DNA from: an uncultured Lachnospiraceae bacterium
Lineage (GTDB): Bacteria; Bacillota; Clostridia; Lachnospirales; Lachnospiraceae
Assembly: GCA_947382355.1 (NCBI GenBank)
Contig: CANCYR010000012.1
Span: forward strand, 1 to 64,000
DNA: 64,000 nucleotides
Direction of reading: 5' to 3'
In this document: one piece after another, positions 1-9,968 of the stretch
Position numbering within the stretch: position 1 is the stretch's first letter
Layout of the letters: every line of letters starts with the position of its first letter
The notes under the pieces: generated by a model
Seen by the model: the letters and a program-made list of their open reading frames with translations, nothing else
Told to the model about the DNA's origin: nothing
Database searches by the model: none
Made by a program: the position numbers and the translations under genes

Positions 1-59
1 GCAGTATTTGCATTACGGATTCTTGTAAGCATATCTGCAATTGGATCGCTCATTGTCAT
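1..59 (-). CDS. rpsH: 30S ribosomal protein S8 (N-terminal part, cut by window edge)
   Basis: Only the first 19 or so codons are present. They read MTMSDPIADMLTRIRNAN, the typical S8 start. S8 binds the central domain of 16S rRNA. I take the ATG at 59 rather than the one at 53 because a GGAGG lies 8 bases before it. The gene follows rpsZ by 25 bases in the spc-type order. Confidence 0.9.
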   Translation of the reverse strand, partial: MTMSDPIADMLTRIRNANT

Positions 60-84
60 TTCAGTTGCCTCCTTTACTTTCCCC

Positions 85-270
85 TTACCAGCTTGCTTTC
101 TTAACGCCTGGGATTTGTCCTTTATATGCTAACTCACGGAAACAGATTCTGCAGATTCCGTATTTTCTTAAATATGCGTGTGGACGTCCACAGATTCTGC
201 AACGTGTATATTCTCTTGTGGAGAATTTCGGTTTGCGCTGCTGTTTCACTTTCATTGCTGTTTTAGCCAT
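85..270 (-). CDS. rpsZ: 30S ribosomal protein S14, zinc-binding type (S14Z)
   Basis: This 61-residue protein belongs to the short S14 class and binds 16S rRNA in the small-subunit head. Two CxxC pairs, both CRIC, around residues 24-27 and 40-43 form the zinc site, which the longer zinc-free S14 lacks. It ends in the usual KKASW. It sits between rplE and rpsH as in the Firmicute spc operon. Confidence 0.97.
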   Translation of the reverse strand: MAKTAMKVKQQRKPKFSTREYTRCRICGRPHAYLRKYGICRICFRELAYKGQIPGVKKASW

Positions 271-285
271 GAATTTACCTCCTAA

Positions 286-825
286 CTATTTTGCAAATGG
301 CATATTGAACAATGCCAATAATTCACGAGCTTCTTCGTCTGTTTTTGCTGTAGTAACGAAAATTACGTCCATACCTCTTACCTTATCCACCTTATCGTAT
401 TCGATTTCAGGGAAGATAAGCTGCTCCTTAATACCAAGGGCATAATTTCCTCTGCCGTCAAAAGCATTTGGATTCACGCCGCGGAAGTCACGTACACGGG
501 GCAATGCCAGATTTACTAAACGATCTAAGAACTCATACATTTTCTCTCCGCGAAGGGTAACCTTACATCCGATTGGCATTCCTTCTCTGATTTTGAAGTT
601 TGCCACTGAATTTTTAGCCTTTGTCAGTACCGCTTTCTGTCCGGAAATGGTCTCTAAGTCTTTTACCGCTGCTTCTAAGATCTTGGCATTGTCCTTTGCT
701 TCACCAACACCCATGTTGATAACGATTTTGTCAAGCTTTGGCACTTCCATAACATTTTTATATTCAAACTTTTTAATCATAGCATCTACGATTTCGTTTT
801 TATACATATCTTTGAGTCTACTCAC
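286..825 (-). CDS. rplE: 50S ribosomal protein L5
   Basis: At 179 residues this is a full-length L5, the 5S rRNA-binding protein of the central protuberance. Diagnostic stretches include [11 protein letters not shown] near residue 33 and [10 protein letters not shown] near residue 108. The start is GTG at 825, nine bases after a GGAGG; the next ATG, at codon 7, has no such site. It lies between rplX and rpsZ with short gaps. Confidence 0.97.
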   Translation of the reverse strand: MSRLKDMYKNEIVDAMIKKFEYKNVMEVPKLDKIVINMGVGEAKDNAKILEAAVKDLETISGQKAVLTKAKNSVANFKIREGMPIGCKVTLRGEKMYEFLDRLVNLALPRVRDFRGVNPNAFDGRGNYALGIKEQLIFPEIEYDKVDKVRGMDVIFVTTAKTDEEARELLALFNMPFAK

Positions 826-849
826 CTGTTTCGACCTCCTTCCTTAGAA

Positions 850-1170
850 TTAATCAATTACTTCACCTGTAGATTTTGCATAACGAACCTTTTTGCCGTT
901 CTCCACCTTAAAACCGATTTTGGTCGGCTTTCCATTGTGAAGATACATTACATTTGAAAGATCGATAGGTGCTTCTTTTTGAATAATTCCGCCGTTTTGA
1001 TTTGCAGCAGAGGGCTTTGTATGCTTGGAAACAAGATTTACGCCTTCTACTACTACTCTGTTTTTCTTATGGTCTACGGAAATAACCTTTCCTTCCTTGC
1101 CTCTGCATTTGATTGCATCGCCAACCATAACCTTTACTGTATCGCCTTTTTTAATCTTCATTGTTGCCAT
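850..1170 (-). CDS. rplX: 50S ribosomal protein L24
   Basis: This 106-residue protein has the KOW motif of L24 near its N terminus ([11 protein letters not shown], then GKEGKV). L24 is an early assembly initiator that binds the 5' domain of 23S rRNA. The ATG at 1170 follows a GGAGG by 7 bases. The gene keeps its normal place between rplN and rplE. Confidence 0.97.
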   Translation of the reverse strand: MATMKIKKGDTVKVMVGDAIKCRGKEGKVISVDHKKNRVVVEGVNLVSKHTKPSAANQNGGIIQKEAPIDLSNVMYLHNGKPTKIGFKVENGKKVRYAKSTGEVID

Positions 1171-1181
1171 AGGGTAACCTC

Positions 1182-1550
1182 CTATAATACTTCCGGAGCC
1201 AGGGAAACAATTTTCATGAATTGTTTGTCACGAAGCTCTCTTGCTACTGGTCCAAAAATACGAGTTCCTCTTGGTGTCTTATCATCTTTAATGATAACAG
1301 CAGCATTTTCATCAAATCTAATATAAGAACCGTCTTTACGACGAGCGCCTTTTACAGTACGTACAACAACGGCCTTTACTACATCGCCTTTTTTTACAAC
1401 ACCGCCTGGTGTTGCATCTTTAACGGTAGCAACGATTACATCGCCGATGTTTGCATATCTTCTTGTAGAACCGCCCATAACTCTGATACATAATAATTCT
1501 TTTGCACCGGTGTTATCAGCAACTCTCAATCTACTTTCTTGTTGTATCAT
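1182..1550 (-). CDS. rplN: 50S ribosomal protein L14
   Basis: This is a 122-residue, full-length L14. It begins [18 protein letters not shown] and carries the [14 protein letters not shown] segment near residue 70. L14 lies at the subunit interface of the large subunit. A GGAGG precedes the ATG by 9 bases, and rpsQ lies 18 bases upstream. Confidence 0.98.
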   Translation of the reverse strand: MIQQESRLRVADNTGAKELLCIRVMGGSTRRYANIGDVIVATVKDATPGGVVKKGDVVKAVVVRTVKGARRKDGSYIRFDENAAVIIKDDKTPRGTRIFGPVARELRDKQFMKIVSLAPEVL

Positions 1551-1568
1551 GCTAATAATCCTCCTGCA

Positions 1569-1823
1569 CTATTTCACTTTTTCAACGATTTCCACAAGAC
1601 GCCATCTCTTATCCTTGGACAATGGTCTTGTTTCCATAACTTTTACGGTATCTCCGATGTTGCATTCATTATTTTCGTCATGAGCTTTTAATTTGTAAGT
1701 CCTCTTTACGATTTTCTTGTAAAGCGGGTGCTTTACGTGGTCTTCAACTGCAACAACGATTGTTTTCTGCATTTTATTGCTTACGACCTTACCGGTACGT
1801 GTTTTTCTTAAATTTCTTTCCAC
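1569..1823 (-). CDS. rpsQ: 30S ribosomal protein S17
   Basis: This 84-residue S17 has the OB-fold core motifs [14 protein letters not shown] and [14 protein letters not shown]17 is a primary 16S rRNA binder. The initiator is GTG at 1823, supported by an AAGGAG a few bases upstream. It lies between rpmC and rplN as expected. Confidence 0.97.
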   Translation of the reverse strand: MERNLRKTRTGKVVSNKMQKTIVVAVEDHVKHPLYKKIVKRTYKLKAHDENNECNIGDTVKVMETRPLSKDKRWRLVEIVEKVK

Positions 1824-1859
1824 GGTCTTGACTCCTTTCTAACGTTTCTTAACCTGTTG

Positions 1860-2069
1860 TTATTCTGCAACTTTCGCTTTTTCAGTAATCACTGTCTGAA
1901 TCCTGGCAATATTTCTTCTTACTTCCTTGATTCTGCTAGTATTATCTAACTGGTTGGTTGCATTCTGGAATCTCAAATTGAAAAGTTCTTTTTTAGCAGC
2001 TACTAACTCTTCCGCTAATTCTGCAGCTGATTTTGTCTTTAAATCTTCTACAAATTTATTAGTTTTCAT
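1860..2069 (-). CDS. rpmC: 50S ribosomal protein L29
   Basis: L29 is a small helical protein near the exit of the peptide tunnel. I place the start at 2069 ([14 protein letters not shown], 69 residues), the usual family length. A longer reading frame open to 2138 adds 23 residues unlike L29. The ATG overlaps the last 11 bases of rplP, so the two genes are probably translationally coupled. Confidence 0.95.
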   Translation of the reverse strand: MKTNKFVEDLKTKSAAELAEELVAAKKELFNLRFQNATNQLDNTSRIKEVRRNIARIQTVITEKAKVAE

Positions 2070-2496
2070 TTGATACACCGCCTTCCAAGTCTGCTTTAGA
2101 AACAATTTTACATTTGCATGGAAGCTTATGTGTTGCAAGACGTAATGCTTCTCTGGCTGTTTCTTCTGCTACGCCGGAGATTTCAAACATTACACGGCCT
2201 GGCTTCACAACTGCTACCCAGTATTCTAAGGTACCTTTACCGGAACCCATACGTGTTTCTGCTGGTTTCGTAGTTACCGGTTTGTCCGGGAAAATCTTAA
2301 TCCAGACCTTACCTCCACGTTTGATATAACGTGTCATGGCAACACGGGCTGCTTCGATCTGATTGGAACGAATCCAGCATGGCTCCATAGCCACGATACC
2401 GTATTCACCGTAACTGATTGTATTTCCTCTCGTCGCTTTTCCTGCCATGCTTCCGCGGAACTGTTTACGACGTTTCACTCTTTTAGGCATTAACAT
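2059..2496 (-). CDS. rplP: 50S ribosomal protein L16
   Basis: This 145-residue L16 starts [15 protein letters not shown], typical of Firmicutes. It has the [15 protein letters not shown] region that contacts the A-site and tRNA elbow. The ATG at 2496 lies 9 bases after GGGAG; the ATG two codons later is too far. Its first base coincides with the end of the rpsC stop codon, and its own end overlaps rpmC. Confidence 0.97.
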   Translation of the reverse strand: MLMPKRVKRRKQFRGSMAGKATRGNTISYGEYGIVAMEPCWIRSNQIEAARVAMTRYIKRGGKVWIKIFPDKPVTTKPAETRMGSGKGTLEYWVAVVKPGRVMFEISGVAEETAREALRLATHKLPCKCKIVSKADLEGGVSNEN

Positions 2497-3152
2497 TATT
2501 TATCGCTCCCTTCCTTATTTCCTTTAGTAGGAAGTACTTCGCCCTTGTAAACCCATACCTTTACGCCAATCTTGCCGTAGGTGGTGTCTGCTTCAGCGAA
2601 TCCATAGTCAATATCTGCACGAAGTGTCTGAAGTGGAATCGTACCTTCGCTGTAAAATTCGGTACGGGCCATATCAGCACCGCCAAGACGTCCTGAACAA
2701 GCTGCCTTGATGCCAAGAGCGCCTGCCTTCATGGTTCTGCCCATGCAGGACTTCATAGCTCTTCTGAAAGATACACGGTTTTCTAACTGAAGGGCAATGT
2801 TTTCTGCAACTAACTGTGCATCCTTGTCAGGTCTTTTGATTTCTTTAATGTCTACCAAAACCTTTTTATCTGTCAGTTTTGAAAGCTCTTTCTTTGTCAC
2901 TTCGATTTCTGCACCGCCCTTGCCGATAACAACGCCCGGCTTTGCAGTATAGATGATTACCTTCACCCTGTCAGATGCTCTTTCGATTTCAATCTTGGAA
3001 ACACCTGCACTGTATAATTTTTTCTTCAGGTATGTTCTGATGTTATAGTCTTCTACCAGGAAATCTGCAAAATCAGCATCCGCATACCATCTGGAATCCC
3101 AATCTTTAATAACGCCGACTCTAAGGCCGTGAGGATTAACTTTTTGTCCCAT
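2496..3152 (-). CDS. rpsC: 30S ribosomal protein S3
   Basis: This 218-residue S3 has an N-terminal KH domain, with the nucleic-acid-binding [12 protein letters not shown] loop near residue 75, and the C-terminal [18 protein letters not shown] signature near residue 155. S3 lies at the mRNA entry site. GGAGG precedes the ATG by 7 bases. It sits between rplV and rplP. Confidence 0.98.
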   Translation of the reverse strand: MGQKVNPHGLRVGVIKDWDSRWYADADFADFLVEDYNIRTYLKKKLYSAGVSKIEIERASDRVKVIIYTAKPGVVIGKGGAEIEVTKKELSKLTDKKVLVDIKEIKRPDKDAQLVAENIALQLENRVSFRRAMKSCMGRTMKAGALGIKAACSGRLGGADMARTEFYSEGTIPLQTLRADIDYGFAEADTTYGKIGVKVWVYKGEVLPTKGNKEGSDK

Positions 3153-3163
3153 TATCTTTCCTC

Positions 3164-3550
3164 CTATCTTTCATCAAGCACAACTGTGATGTGGCTCATT
3201 CTCTTTTCGATTCTGTAAGCCCTGCCCTGTGCTCTCGGTCTTACTCTTTTCATTGTAGGACCTTTGTTTGCGTAACATTCAGCAATATAAAGGTTTTCTG
3301 CGTTCATTCCATTGTTGTTTTCTGCGTTAGCGATTGCTGACTGTAATAATTTCTTGATTACACTGGAAGCATATCTTGGATTGTATTCTAAAATAGCCAG
3401 TGCTGTCTGTACGTCTTTGCCTCTGATGGCATCTAATACGAAACATGCTTTCTGTACGGATACTCTTGCGTAAGATAATTTTGCGCTGGGTCTTGTATCC
3501 TTTTGTGCATTTCTCTCTCTTTTAATCTGGGATCTATGTCCTTTTGCCAT
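3164..3550 (-). CDS. rplV: 50S ribosomal protein L22
   Basis: This 128-residue L22 lines the exit tunnel. The typical [18 protein letters not shown] segment is near residue 28, and the hairpin-loop region [19 protein letters not shown] near residue 95 is intact. That loop is where macrolide-resistance changes arise in other species; I see no obvious change. It stands between rpsS and rpsC with a strong GGAGG. Confidence 0.97.
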   Translation of the reverse strand: MAKGHRSQIKRERNAQKDTRPSAKLSYARVSVQKACFVLDAIRGKDVQTALAILEYNPRYASSVIKKLLQSAIANAENNNGMNAENLYIAECYANKGPTMKRVRPRAQGRAYRIEKRMSHITVVLDER

Positions 3551-3571
3551 GGATGAAACCTCCTTTCAAAA

Positions 3572-3853
3572 TTATCTTACTTTTGATTTCTTTTCGTCTT
3601 TTCCATGTCCTCTATAGGTTCTGGTTGCAACAAATTCACCTAATTTGTGTCCAACCATGTCTTCTGTTACATATACAGGAACGTGCTTTCTGCCGTCATG
3701 TACTGCGATTGTATGTCCAACAAATGATGGGAAAATCGTAGAACGACGGGACCAAGTCTTGATTACTTGTTTGTTTCCTGCTTCATTCATAGCATCTACT
3801 TTTTTCAGTAAGCTTTTGTCAGCGAATGGTCCTTTTTTCAGTGATCTAGCCAT
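3572..3853 (-). CDS. rpsS: 30S ribosomal protein S19
   Basis: This 93-residue S19 begins [12 protein letters not shown] and contains the [19 protein letters not shown] signature. S19 works with S13 in the small-subunit head near the A-site tRNA. GGAGG precedes the ATG. It lies directly after rplB in the conserved order. Confidence 0.98.
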   Translation of the reverse strand: MARSLKKGPFADKSLLKKVDAMNEAGNKQVIKTWSRRSTIFPSFVGHTIAVHDGRKHVPVYVTEDMVGHKLGEFVATRTYRGHGKDEKKSKVR

Positions 3854-3864
3854 TTCTTCTCCTC

Positions 3865-4707
3865 CTATTTAAATGATCTGCCGTCTCTTCTTCTTACGAT
3901 TAGCTTATTAGATTGTTTCTTCTTCTTGCGAGTCTTAAGTCCAAGAGCCGGTTTGCCCCAAGGTGTGCATGGACCCGGACGACCGATACCGGTCTTACCT
4001 TCACCACCGCCGTGTGGATGGTCGTTAGGGTTCATAACGGAACCGCGGACGGTAGGTCTGATACCCATGTGACGCTTACGTCCTGCCTTACCGATGTTCA
4101 CCAGATTGTGGTCTGTATTTCCCACAACGCCAATAGAAGCTCTGCAGATAATTGGCACCATTCTCATTTCGCCTGAAGGAAGACGAAGTGTTGCATACTT
4201 TCCTTCCTTTGCCATCAGCTGTGCGCTGTTGCCTGCGGAACGAACTAACTGTCCGCCTTTGCCCGGATATAATTCCACGTTGTGCACCTGAGTACCAACC
4301 GGAATATTTGCAAGGGGCAGGCAGTTGCCTACTTTGATTTCAGCAGTTTCACCGTTCATAACCTTCATTCCGTCTGTCAATCCTTCTGGAGCGATGATAT
4401 ATGCTTTTTCACCGTCTGCATAGCAGATCAGTGCGATGTTTGCTGTTCTGTTAGGATCGTATTCGATACCGATTACAGTTGCCGGAATACCATCCTTACG
4501 TCTCTTAAAGTCGATGATTCTATATTTTCTTCTGGAACCGCCTCCGCGGTGTCTTACAGTAATCTTACCCTGATTGTTACGACCGGAATTTTTCTTTTTG
4601 GAAACGCAAAGTGATTTTTCAGGAGTTGTCTTTGTAATCTCGGAAAAATCAGAACCAGTCATATTTCTTCTGGAAGGTGTATATGGGTTATATGTCTTAA
4701 TTCCCAT
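3865..4707 (-). CDS. rplB: 50S ribosomal protein L2
   Basis: At 280 residues this is a full-length L2, needed for subunit association and peptidyl-transferase centre assembly. The conserved C-terminal [20 protein letters not shown] block near residue 226 contains the histidine found in all active L2 proteins. The N-terminal half carries the RNA-binding OB domain. The gene lies between rplW and rpsS. Confidence 0.98.
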   Translation of the reverse strand: MGIKTYNPYTPSRRNMTGSDFSEITKTTPEKSLCVSKKKNSGRNNQGKITVRHRGGGSRRKYRIIDFKRRKDGIPATVIGIEYDPNRTANIALICYADGEKAYIIAPEGLTDGMKVMNGETAEIKVGNCLPLANIPVGTQVHNVELYPGKGGQLVRSAGNSAQLMAKEGKYATLRLPSGEMRMVPIICRASIGVVGNTDHNLVNIGKAGRKRHMGIRPTVRGSVMNPNDHPHGGGEGKTGIGRPGPCTPWGKPALGLKTRKKKKQSNKLIVRRRDGRSFK

Positions 4708-4769
4708 GATTGTTTCTCCTTTCGGTTGTTTTATTGTCGTACTTTACTGTACATATTGTCCCTGCAATT

Positions 4770-5069
4770 TTACAGCCCCGCAAAGATCTCAATATCCTTG
4801 CTTTCTTCTGTCAGCTGAACGATTGCTTTTTTGGTCTTTGCAGTTTTTCCCACTACCATGCCTCTTCTTTTCTTCTTGCCGTCTAAGTTCATGGTGTTGA
4901 CTTTCTTTACCTTTGTTCCTTCGAACATTTTTTCAACTGCTTCTTTAATCTGTGTCTTATTTGCTTCCGGATGAACTAAGAAAGTGTATTTCTTTTCTCC
5001 CATGCCGGACATGCTCTTTTCTGTAATCACCGGTTTGAGGATTACATCATAATATTGAAGCGCTGCCAT
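4770..5069 (-). CDS. rplW: 50S ribosomal protein L23
   Basis: This 99-residue protein carries the L23 signatures [11 protein letters not shown] and [16 protein letters not shown]23 docks trigger factor and SRP at the tunnel exit. Its ATG shares one base with the rplD stop codon (a TAATG overlap), so translation is probably coupled. The first of the spc/S10 gaps above 60 bases follows it. Confidence 0.97.
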   Translation of the reverse strand: MAALQYYDVILKPVITEKSMSGMGEKKYTFLVHPEANKTQIKEAVEKMFEGTKVKKVNTMNLDGKKKRRGMVVGKTAKTKKAIVQLTEESKDIEIFAGL

Positions 5070-5689
5070 TATGCGTACACCTCCTCGATTTTCTTTGCGG
5101 AATCCTTTGTAAGAACAACGGTTCCCGCCTTCATAATGTCATATACATTGATAGTGTTTGTGGAAGCTGTCTGGATGGTAGGAATGTTTCTTGCGCTCAG
5201 CACTACATTCCGGTCATTGTCAGCAATGACTACCAGTGCTTTCTTTACATTTAAGTTATCCATGACTTTCTTGAAATTCTTTGTCTTGATTTCGTCAAAC
5301 TTCAATTCATCCACTACAATCAGCTTGTTTTCCTGTACTCTGCTTGTGAGAGCGGATTTTAAAGCTGCTCTTTTTTCTTTCTTATTTAACTTGAAAGAAT
5401 AATCTCTCGGAGTAGGGGCAAATACAACGCCGCCTCCTGTCCATTGAGGAGATCTTGTAGAACCCTGTCTTGCATGACCTGTTCCCTTCTGTCTCCAAGG
5501 TTTTCTTCCGCCGCCGGAAACTTCAGAACGTGTTTTTGCTTTCTGTGTTCCCTGACGATTATTTGCAAGCTGTTGAACAACTGCCAGGTGTACTAAGTGT
5601 TCATTTACTTCAACACCAAATACCGCATCGCTTAAGTCGATTTTTTCAACTTCCTTGCCTTCCATATTATAAACAGATACGTTTGCCAT
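5069..5689 (-). CDS. rplD: 50S ribosomal protein L4
   Basis: This 206-residue L4 contains the RNA-binding loop around residues 45-95 ([19 protein letters not shown], then [11 protein letters not shown]) and the usual C-terminal globular part. In Escherichia coli L4 also represses the S10 operon through the leader RNA. Whether that holds here is unknown, but this operon does have a structured leader (6862-7105). Confidence 0.97.
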   Translation of the reverse strand: MANVSVYNMEGKEVEKIDLSDAVFGVEVNEHLVHLAVVQQLANNRQGTQKAKTRSEVSGGGRKPWRQKGTGHARQGSTRSPQWTGGGVVFAPTPRDYSFKLNKKEKRAALKSALTSRVQENKLIVVDELKFDEIKTKNFKKVMDNLNVKKALVVIADNDRNVVLSARNIPTIQTASTNTINVYDIMKAGTVVLTKDSAKKIEEVYA

Positions 5690-5714
5690 CTGAATGGTCC
5701 TCCTTTCATCCCGA

Positions 5715-6398
5715 TTAAGCTTCAGCCTTAGTGGTTTCTTTAATGGTTACTAAAGCTTTTTTGGGTCCCGGCACAGCGCCTTTTACTAAAAGTAAATTCT
5801 TCTCTGCATCCACTCTTACTACTTCAAGGTTTTTGATTGTAACCTTTTTGCAGCCCATATGTCCCGGCATCTTTTTGCCCTTGAATACTTTGGAAGGGCT
5901 GGAACATGCACCGTTGGAACCTGCATGACGATGGAACTTAGAACCGTGAGCCATAGGTCCTCTGGACTGTCCATGTCTCTTAATGGCACCCTGGAAGCCT
6001 TTACCCTTTGTAATAGCGGAAGCGTCTACCTTGTCTCCGTTTTCAAAGATGTCAGCCTTGATTTCCTGTGCCAGTGCATATTCTTCTGCATTTTCAAATT
6101 TGAATTCTCTTACATATCTCTTGGAAGATACGCCTGCCTTGTCAAAGTGGCCTTTCTCCGCTTTTGTAGTACCATGTCTGTGGATTACTTCCTTTTTGCC
6201 GTTCTTGTCTTTGTTGATGATTTTGTCCTTCTTGTCAACAAATCCAACCTGAACTGCACTGTAACCGTCATTGTCAACTGTCTTAATCTGGGTTACCACA
6301 CATGGTCCTGCCTGAAGCACAGTAACCGGAATTAAGGTACCGTCTTCATTGAAGATTTGAGTCATTCCGACTTTTGTTGCTAAAATAGCTTTCTTCAT
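5715..6398 (-). CDS. rplC: 50S ribosomal protein L3
   Basis: This 227-residue L3 opens with [16 protein letters not shown] and contains GHGQ-type loop residues ([20 protein letters not shown]) near 145-165 that reach the peptidyl-transferase centre. Its length is somewhat above the common 205-215. GGAGG precedes the ATG by 7 bases. A 145-base gap without an obvious terminator separates it from rpsJ. Confidence 0.97.
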   Translation of the reverse strand: MKKAILATKVGMTQIFNEDGTLIPVTVLQAGPCVVTQIKTVDNDGYSAVQVGFVDKKDKIINKDKNGKKEVIHRHGTTKAEKGHFDKAGVSSKRYVREFKFENAEEYALAQEIKADIFENGDKVDASAITKGKGFQGAIKRHGQSRGPMAHGSKFHRHAGSNGACSSPSKVFKGKKMPGHMGCKKVTIKNLEVVRVDAEKNLLLVKGAVPGPKKALVTIKETTKAEA

Positions 6399-6543
6399 TC
6401 TGTTACCTCCTTGTTTCTACAGCGGAACGGGTCATAAGCTTCTGCCTCGCCGTTCATACTAGATCCAGGTAATATAAGTGGAACGTTTCGTTGCTTCTAT
6501 ATCAACCAGTTAAGGATCTTAGTCTGTTCTTGTTCTGTTGCTA

Positions 6544-6861
6544 TTATTTGTTTTTCATCTTGATGCCGATGTACACACCTGCCGGCATTTCAAGTCTTTG
6601 CAACGCATCAACCGTCTTCTGGGTCGGTGCGATTACATCGATCAGTCTCTTGTGGGTTCTCTGCTCGAACTGCTCTCTGGAATCTTTGTACTTGTGAGTA
6701 GCTCTTAAAATAGTAACAACTTCCTTTTTGGTAGGAAGAGGCACCGGTCCGCTCACCTGTGATCCGTTCTTCTTAACTGTTTCGATGATTTTTTTTGCTG
6801 AAGCATCAACTAATTGATGTTCATAGGCTTTCAGTGTAATTCTCATTACTTGGCTTGCCAT
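6544..6861 (-). CDS. rpsJ: 30S ribosomal protein S10
   Basis: S10 is the first gene of the operon; the protein also acts as NusE in antitermination. The ATG at 6861 gives 105 residues beginning [16 protein letters not shown] and ending in [19 protein letters not shown] lies 11 bases upstream. The frame is open further up to 6924, but the extra 21 residues are not S10-like and lie in the leader. Confidence 0.96.
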   Translation of the reverse strand: MASQVMRITLKAYEHQLVDASAKKIIETVKKNGSQVSGPVPLPTKKEVVTILRATHKYKDSREQFEQRTHKRLIDVIAPTQKTVDALQRLEMPAGVYIGIKMKNK

Positions 6862-7105
6862 AAAAAAAGTCGCCTCCTTTTCGCACTTTTGTTTCTTTAA
6901 GTACGACAAGCGGTGACTGTACACTCTCCCGTGTGTGTCCTTATGACTTTCACACGTTGTTTCTGTCCCTTTGACAGACGTTTTGTTTTGTACAGTGACT
7001 TGTCGTCAGTTTCCTAACTTGACATTCGCTCCACGGAAAACCTGCGGTTTCTTATAAATAAGAACCTGCAGCAACCTCTCGCTTCAAAGCTATCATGCCA
7101 CAGCA
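6862..7105 (-). promoter_or_regulatory. Structured leader of the S10 ribosomal operon
   Basis: About 240 nt of untranslated leader separate the promoter from rpsJ. A long-range stem pairs 6903-6910 with 6999-7006 (ACGACAAG/CTTGTCGT) and continues as 6916-6922 with 6990-6996. Inside are hairpins at 6931-6955 (GTGTG/CACAC) and 6963-6977 (CTGTC/GACAG). A further hairpin spans 7041-7072. The pairing is seen directly; a role in autoregulation, by L4 or another protein, is inference. Confidence 0.6.
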
Positions 7106-7111
7106 ATTGCT

Positions 7112-7140
7112 AGTATACATGAGAAAAAGGGGTTTTGCAA
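7112..7140 (-). promoter_or_regulatory. Promoter of the S10 operon
   Basis: On the minus strand TTGCAA (7135-7140) and TATACT (7112-7117) are separated by exactly 17 bases, a good sigma-A promoter. The -35 box lies in the loop of the terminator of the gene upstream, so termination of one transcript and initiation of the next use the same bases. Confidence 0.65.
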
Positions 7141-7149
7141 CCCCTTTTT
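7124..7149 (-). terminator. Intrinsic terminator of the C25 peptidase gene
   Basis: An 11-bp perfect stem (7124-7134 with 7139-7149) with a 4-base loop ends in a run of Ts on the minus strand, 19 bases after the stop codon of the peptidase gene. The symmetric A/T flanks would also let it work on the plus strand. Confidence 0.8.
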
Positions 7150-7168
7150 TCAAAAATTTCTTAAATTA

Positions 7169-9889
7169 TTAATTTTTCTTTTTCGGAGTGACCCCGATTG
7201 CAGTTTCCGGGTCCCCCAGCAGATTGATGGTATACATACAGAAGCGGATTACATTTCCGTTATCGGCATCGTTTACATATTTGATAGTCTTTTGCTTGCT
7301 TTTTGCCAAAGCCACGCCCATTTTCTTTTCCGAGCTTTTTCCGTTTAATGCATAATGCCAAAACCAACGGTCATAAATCTGAGACGGTCCGTTGGTTCCC
7401 GATGCGGAAAACCAGCCGTATCTGGAATTTACCACACAGGCAAATGCCCCGGTTTTCTTGCTGGATACCAGCAGATATTCTGCAATGCTGTCCTTGTCTT
7501 CATAGGTATCCGATGTTGTCATATTGTCAAAGGAGCCTGCATAGCAGCCCTGGCTGTAAAAGAAGAATGCCTTTTTATTTTTCAGCTTTGTAACATCCGA
7601 CCTGTTAAGACGCATTACAACGCCCGTATCGGAGTGTCCCATATGATTAATCAGCTCCGGCGAGCTGTTCAGCTTCTTAATTAAGGTGTTTTTCTTCCAC
7701 TGATGGTTTGATGCGTCTCTGTCATATAAGGTGGTCACCTTGTATTTTTTAGGAATTCCTTTTGTTGTTATATTATTTGACTTTGAGCCTTTCTTTATTT
7801 CATCCTTATAATTTCCGCCATATATTTCGCTCAGCGGATTTATATCCAGGCTGGCTGTATCTCCTGTGTTATTATAATAATGGCTTCCTTCAAAGGCCTC
7901 CCGGAAGGTCTTTCCTTCGCATTCATTCAAGTATTCTTTCACATAGGAAATTTCCTTTAAAATAGTCTGCTTTTGTCCTTCTTCATAGTCGCCTTCCTTT
8001 AAAGCCTCCTCCATGTCCTGACAAAAGCTGTAAAGCTGAAGCAGCTCCATTCTGGTTATCTGCTCTGACTGCCCGCTTCCATTTAAATATGCATTAACCC
8101 GGTCATAATATTGAACAAGGAATCCGGCAAACTGTCCTGCAAGGGTCAAATCGCTCATAAGCACTTCCTGCAGTGTTTCATTGACCTGATAATACATCGT
8201 AACATATTCCTGTTTTATCTTCGCATCCCTTAAAGACCTGATAGTATCTGTAAGCTGCTGTCCATCCATTTTTCCCTGCAGCTTTGACGCAAGCTCCACA
8301 GAGCACTCATAATTCCCTGTCAGCTGTTCACCAACCATCAATGCCTTTTTCTGTTTTGTGCGCTTTTCGTAATTTATGGTTTTTGAAACAAAATTATTTG
8401 CTTCTTTTTTGCTGTCCACCGGAGCCCTGCCAACGAAAACGTCATAGCCTAAATCCACTTCCTTGCCGCCCGTTCCATCACCCGGCTCTCCGTAAATTCC
8501 ATTTCTGTTAGAATCGTAATTTCCTCCCAGGCAGGCATAATACATATCCGATGCTATCTGAGTGGTAACTCCGTCACTTACCGGCGGACAATACAAAATC
8601 CTGGTAGGAACTACAGCTTTTGGATTGTCTGCATCCCCATCTCCGTCTCCGCCTAAAAGAATGTATTTCACCCGGTTCTTTTTGTATGCTTCTTTAATGA
8701 AATTCCTGACCTTTTCCGCATTGTCCCTTCCGGAATATTCCTTATATATCTGTTCCGTAGTTACAACAGCTGTCTTCAGCCCCTTTGACTGCTTATGCTT
8801 TGCCAGCCTCTGGAAGCTGCTTTTTAATTTATTGTTGGTAATAATAATATAATCAATCCTGCCGTTCCCTGCAATGCTCTTTCCTGTCTTCGGACTGCCG
8901 GTGGAAAGATATCCTGACAGCTGCTCTATATTGGCCAAATCTTCATCTATAAAATCCAAATCATCCTCATCCGGTACATAAAGGGATTCTTTGTCTTTTT
9001 GGGAAGCTTTTTTAAAGGTAACCTTTACATCCATGGAAGCATTATAAGCAAGGCTTCCATTTGAATAAGACATGGGATAAATCGTAAGCGTGCAGATACG
9101 AAATCCTCTTACTTCCTGCACTTGGGAAATGGTGTAATTCTTTTGAGGATATTGCTGTGTTCCCTCATAGACAGCCGTATCATATGCATCGCTTTTGCTA
9201 AAATCGATTGTATTTCTAAGCTCTCTTGCCAGCTTTCTGGCTTCCTTTAAGTTGCTGTCCGCATCCAGGGTTTCCTGCTTCAGGGAATCATCCTGCTTTC
9301 CTCCTGCCAGCTCTTCAAGCTCCGGTTCTCCTTCTCCCGCCTCATTCACCTGATTGCCTGACACCGGCTGTCCTTCTTCTGACACCGCTTCCTGTTGCCC
9401 GGCGCTTTCTTCTTTCTGCTGTTTCGGTTCCGGCTGCACTGCTTCCGGCTGTTCCGACTCAGGCTGTGCTGTTTCCGGCTGTTCCGCTATCATGTCATCC
9501 GGCTCCGTTACATCCGGTTCTGTCAATCCTTCCGGCTCCTGCTGCCCCATTTCATCCAGAGGCATAGTTTGAAAGCCTGCTGAAGGTGCAATTAAAATAT
9601 CCTGATACAACGTGGTGGAGCTTCCCGTAACCTCCACCCGGTCCACTGCTTTCCCTTTGGGAACCACAAAAACAATGGATTTTGAAGGCAGATCCGGCAT
9701 ACCCTGTCTGTTGAACTTGTCCAGTCCGTCTACCTCCAGGGCTGTTCCCAGCCTTTCATTTTCAAATTCCAACTCCCCAAAGTAATAATTCAGCTTCAAC
9801 GTATCTGTCTTTTTTGCCTCAGTGCTAAACGGAATGCCGGCAGCCAGAACAGAAACCGCGCATAAAAATGCCAGTAGTCTTTTTTTCAT
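7169..9889 (-). CDS. Secreted C25 (gingipain-type) cysteine peptidase-like protein
   Basis: This 906-residue protein has a signal peptide (MKKRLLAFLCAVSVLAAG). A segment rich in Glu, Gln and Pro spans about residues 108-190, and a C25 peptidase domain follows. The likely catalytic pair is His752 (NHMGHSDTG) and Cys782 (YSQGCYAGS). Other C25-like stretches are AVVPTRILYCPP and DVFVGRAPVDSKKE. Compared with gingipains, a helical insertion of well over 100 residues, starting near residue 530, separates the start of the catalytic domain from the His/Cys half. I see no sortase motif or C-terminal sorting domain, so it is probably released. Family assignment is good; substrate and activity are unknown. 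The gene is monocistronic with its own terminator. Confidence 0.8.
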   Translation of the reverse strand: MKKRLLAFLCAVSVLAAGIPFSTEAKKTDTLKLNYYFGELEFENERLGTALEVDGLDKFNRQGMPDLPSKSIVFVVPKGKAVDRVEVTGSSTTLYQDILIAPSAGFQTMPLDEMGQQEPEGLTEPDVTEPDDMIAEQPETAQPESEQPEAVQPEPKQQKEESAGQQEAVSEEGQPVSGNQVNEAGEGEPELEELAGGKQDDSLKQETLDADSNLKEARKLARELRNTIDFSKSDAYDTAVYEGTQQYPQKNYTISQVQEVRGFRICTLTIYPMSYSNGSLAYNASMDVKVTFKKASQKDKESLYVPDEDDLDFIDEDLANIEQLSGYLSTGSPKTGKSIAGNGRIDYIIITNNKLKSSFQRLAKHKQSKGLKTAVVTTEQIYKEYSGRDNAEKVRNFIKEAYKKNRVKYILLGGDGDGDADNPKAVVPTRILYCPPVSDGVTTQIASDMYYACLGGNYDSNRNGIYGEPGDGTGGKEVDLGYDVFVGRAPVDSKKEANNFVSKTINYEKRTKQKKALMVGEQLTGNYECSVELASKLQGKMDGQQLTDTIRSLRDAKIKQEYVTMYYQVNETLQEVLMSDLTLAGQFAGFLVQYYDRVNAYLNGSGQSEQITRMELLQLYSFCQDMEEALKEGDYEEGQKQTILKEISYVKEYLNECEGKTFREAFEGSHYYNNTGDTASLDINPLSEIYGGNYKDEIKKGSKSNNITTKGIPKKYKVTTLYDRDASNHQWKKNTLIKKLNSSPELINHMGHSDTGVVMRLNRSDVTKLKNKKAFFFYSQGCYAGSFDNMTTSDTYEDKDSIAEYLLVSSKKTGAFACVVNSRYGWFSASGTNGPSQIYDRWFWHYALNGKSSEKKMGVALAKSKQKTIKYVNDADNGNVIRFCMYTINLLGDPETAIGVTPKKKN

Positions 9890-9968
9890 TTTAACCCTCC
9901 CATAATAAATTCAAAAATACCCGTTTTTTTACCAACTACAATTAAATCATACAGTATATGACAAAATT

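Noticed and set aside
41-6335. Many open frames on the plus strand across the ribosomal operon
   Set aside because: They are antisense shadows of conserved ribosomal genes, without ribosome-binding sites or recognisable products.
6862-6924. Longer start for rpsJ
   Set aside because: The extra residues are unlike S10 and lie in the structured leader; GGAGG supports the ATG at 6861.
9226-9583. Cys/Ser/Leu-rich frames antisense to the peptidase linker
   Set aside because: They arise from the Glu/Gln/Pro codon repeats read backwards.
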